Shown here: positions 4,947 through 6,178 of the stretch, piece after piece
Layout: the number at the start of each line of letters is the position of its first letter
How positions within the stretch are numbered: position 1 is the stretch's first letter
NCBI GenBank assembly: GCA_030840185.1
Contig: JAUZFY010000180.1
Coordinates: forward strand, 1 to 6,178
Direction of reading: 5' to 3'
Length of the DNA: 6,178 nucleotides
Origin: Microbacteriaceae bacterium
Lineage (GTDB): Bacteria; Actinomycetota; Actinomycetes; Actinomycetales; Microbacteriaceae
The notes under the pieces: model-generated
What the model was told of the DNA's origin: nothing
Databases searched by the model: none
The model's input: only the letters and a program-made list of their open reading frames with translations
Position numbers and translations under genes: made by a program

Positions 4947-6178
4947 ATGTTCAAAAAGATCCTCGTGGCCAACCGTGGCGAAATCGCCATTCGTGCCTTT
5001 CGCGCCGCCTATGAGCTTGGCGCGCAGACCGTAGCCGTGTTCCCGTACGAGGACCGCAACTCGATGCACCGGCTGAAGGCCGACGAGGCATACCAGATCG
5101 GCGAGCCGGGTCATCCGGTGCGGGCATACCTCGACGTGTCCGAGATCATCCGGGTTGCGCTCGAGTGCGGCGCCGACGCCATCTACCCCGGATACGGATT
5201 CCTCTCCGAGAACCCGGAACTGGCCGAAGCGGCCGCGGCGGCCGGGATCACCTTCATCGGTCCGGGCCAACATGTGCTCGAGATGGCGGGAAACAAGGTC
5301 ACAGCCAAGGAACACGCCATTTCCGCTGGCGTCCCCGTTCTTGCGTCGACCCCCGCCTCACAGGACCTTGACGAGCTGCTTGCCGGAGCCGCGGCCATCG
5401 GATTCCCCATCTTCGCGAAGGCCGTCGCCGGGGGCGGCGGCCGGGGGATGCGCCGGGTCGAGAGAAAAGAAGATCTCCGGGCTGCGCTGGTCGAAGCAAT
5501 GCGCGAAGCGGACAGCGCGTTCGGGGACCCGACCATGTTTCTGGAGCAGGCTGTCGTCAGGCCACGCCACATCGAGGTGCAGATTCTCGCCGATGGTACC
5601 GGCGAGACGGTCCATCTATTCGAACGCGACTGCTCGGTTCAGCGCCGGCACCAGAAGGTTGTCGAGATCGCGCCGGCCCCGAACCTCGACGAGAACGTCC
5701 GTCAGGCGATGTACCGGGATGCCATCGCGTTCGCGAAGTCGATCGGCTACGTGAACGCCGGCACCGTCGAGTTTCTGCTCGACACCGCGGGGGAGCGCAA
5801 GGGGCAGCACGTCTTCATCGAGATGAACCCCCGCATTCAGGTGGAACACACCGTCACCGAGGAAGTCACCGACATCGACCTCGTGCAGTCGCAGATGCGT
5901 ATCGCCTTCGGCCAGTCGCTCAAGGAACTCGGGCTGCAGCAGGGCGACATCCACTTGCGCGGCGCCGCGCTGCAGTGCCGGATCACCACGGAGGACCCCA
6001 CTGCCGGCTTCCGGCCGGACACCGGAAAGATCACTACCTACCGCTCTCCCGGCGGCGGCGGAATTCGCCTGGACGGCGGAACCATCGACCCGGGCACCCA
6101 GATCAGCCCACACTTCGATTCGATGCTGGTCAAGATGACCTGCCGCGGTCGCGATTTCGCGGCGGCAGTCGCACGGGC
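4947..6178 (+). CDS. pyc: Pyruvate carboxylase, N-terminal part, runs off right edge
   Basis: 410 complete codons of a protein usually about 1,130 residues long are present. The enzyme carboxylates pyruvate to oxaloacetate with ATP, bicarbonate and biotin, and replenishes the citric acid cycle. The start MFKKILVANRGEIAIRAFRA and VFPYEDRNSMHRLKADEAYQIGE (31-53) are typical of pyruvate carboxylase rather than acyl-CoA carboxylases. The biotin carboxylase domain shows AGNK (114-117), FAKAVAGGGGRGMRR (156-170), RHIEVQILAD (207-216), RDCSVQRRHQK (227-237) and EMNPRIQVEHTVTEE (292-306), with the last part including the conserved E292, N294, R296, Q298 and E300. CRITTEDP (344-351) opens the C-terminal subdomain. 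No key residue is missing. The carboxyltransferase and biotin carrier domains are beyond the window. ATG 4947 has AAAGGA four bases upstream and matches the family's start. Confidence 0.95.
   Translation, partial: MFKKILVANRGEIAIRAFRAAYELGAQTVAVFPYEDRNSMHRLKADEAYQIGEPGHPVRAYLDVSEIIRVALECGADAIYPGYGFLSENPELAEAAAAAGITFIGPGQHVLEMAGNKVTAKEHAISAGVPVLASTPASQDLDELLAGAAAIGFPIFAKAVAGGGGRGMRRVERKEDLRAALVEAMREADSAFGDPTMFLEQAVVRPRHIEVQILADGTGETVHLFERDCSVQRRHQKVVEIAPAPNLDENVRQAMYRDAIAFAKSIGYVNAGTVEFLLDTAGERKGQHVFIEMNPRIQVEHTVTEEVTDIDLVQSQMRIAFGQSLKELGLQQGDIHLRGAALQCRITTEDPTAGFRPDTGKITTYRSPGGGGIRLDGGTIDPGTQISPHFDSMLVKMTCRGRDFAAAVAR

Noticed and set aside
4089..5034. Plus-strand open frames of 201 and 177 codons opposite parA
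   Set aside because: They are exact antisense shadows of a gene with clear ATPase motifs and carry no motif of their own.
4827..5315. N-terminal extension of parA to 163 extra codons
   Set aside because: The extension is antisense to pyruvate carboxylase and crosses the intergenic region. The P-loop normally lies at the very N-terminus, which GTG 4826 gives.
1..6178. CRISPR array, insertion sequence, tRNA or rRNA, parS site
   Set aside because: I looked for regularly spaced repeats, transposase-like frames with terminal repeats, tRNA-like cloverleafs and the parS consensus GTTTCACGTGAAAC and saw none.

Overview
The window is GC-rich chromosomal DNA of an actinobacterium, most likely of the Microbacteriaceae type (Leifsonia, Cryobacterium or Microbacterium relatives). 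This rests on the family content (a GarA/OdhI-type FHA protein followed by an FtsR-type MerR regulator, and an actinobacterial pyruvate carboxylase), on frequent GTG/TTG starts, and on two genes that look leaderless. The assignment is by inspection, not by database search.

Left part (1-1256): the 5' part of a minus-strand glycosyltransferase (GT4/WcaI type) runs off the left edge. A 385-base divergent intergenic region rich in inverted repeats separates it from the next gene. The glycosyltransferase probably marks the edge of a polysaccharide cluster.

Centre (1257-3804, all plus): a phosphatidylglycerophosphate synthase-like CDP-alcohol phosphatidyltransferase, a GarA/OdhI-like FHA protein, an FtsR-like MerR regulator and a second MerR-type regulator. 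The first three are tightly packed (21-base gap, then a 1-base stop/start overlap) and probably form an operon. The fourth follows after a structured 179-base spacer with its own Shine-Dalgarno sequence. In Mycobacterium a bifunctional nuclease gene (Rv1829 type) lies between the two MerR genes; here there is none.

Right part (3805-6178): a convergent intergenic region with a probable terminator for the minus-strand gene, then an orphan ParA/MinD-type ATPase (minus) with no ParB beside it. It is divergent from pyruvate carboxylase (plus), which runs off the right edge after its biotin carboxylase domain.

Functionally the block combines membrane phospholipid synthesis, phospho-switch control of the 2-oxoglutarate node (GarA/OdhI), cell-division gene regulation (FtsR family), a ParA-type positioning ATPase and anaplerosis (pyruvate carboxylase). 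It reads as a conserved housekeeping neighbourhood. I see no phage, transposon, CRISPR, tRNA or rRNA signal and no convincing new multi-gene system. The points most worth a second look are RNA or operator structures at gene starts, the absent nuclease gene and the orphan ParA.
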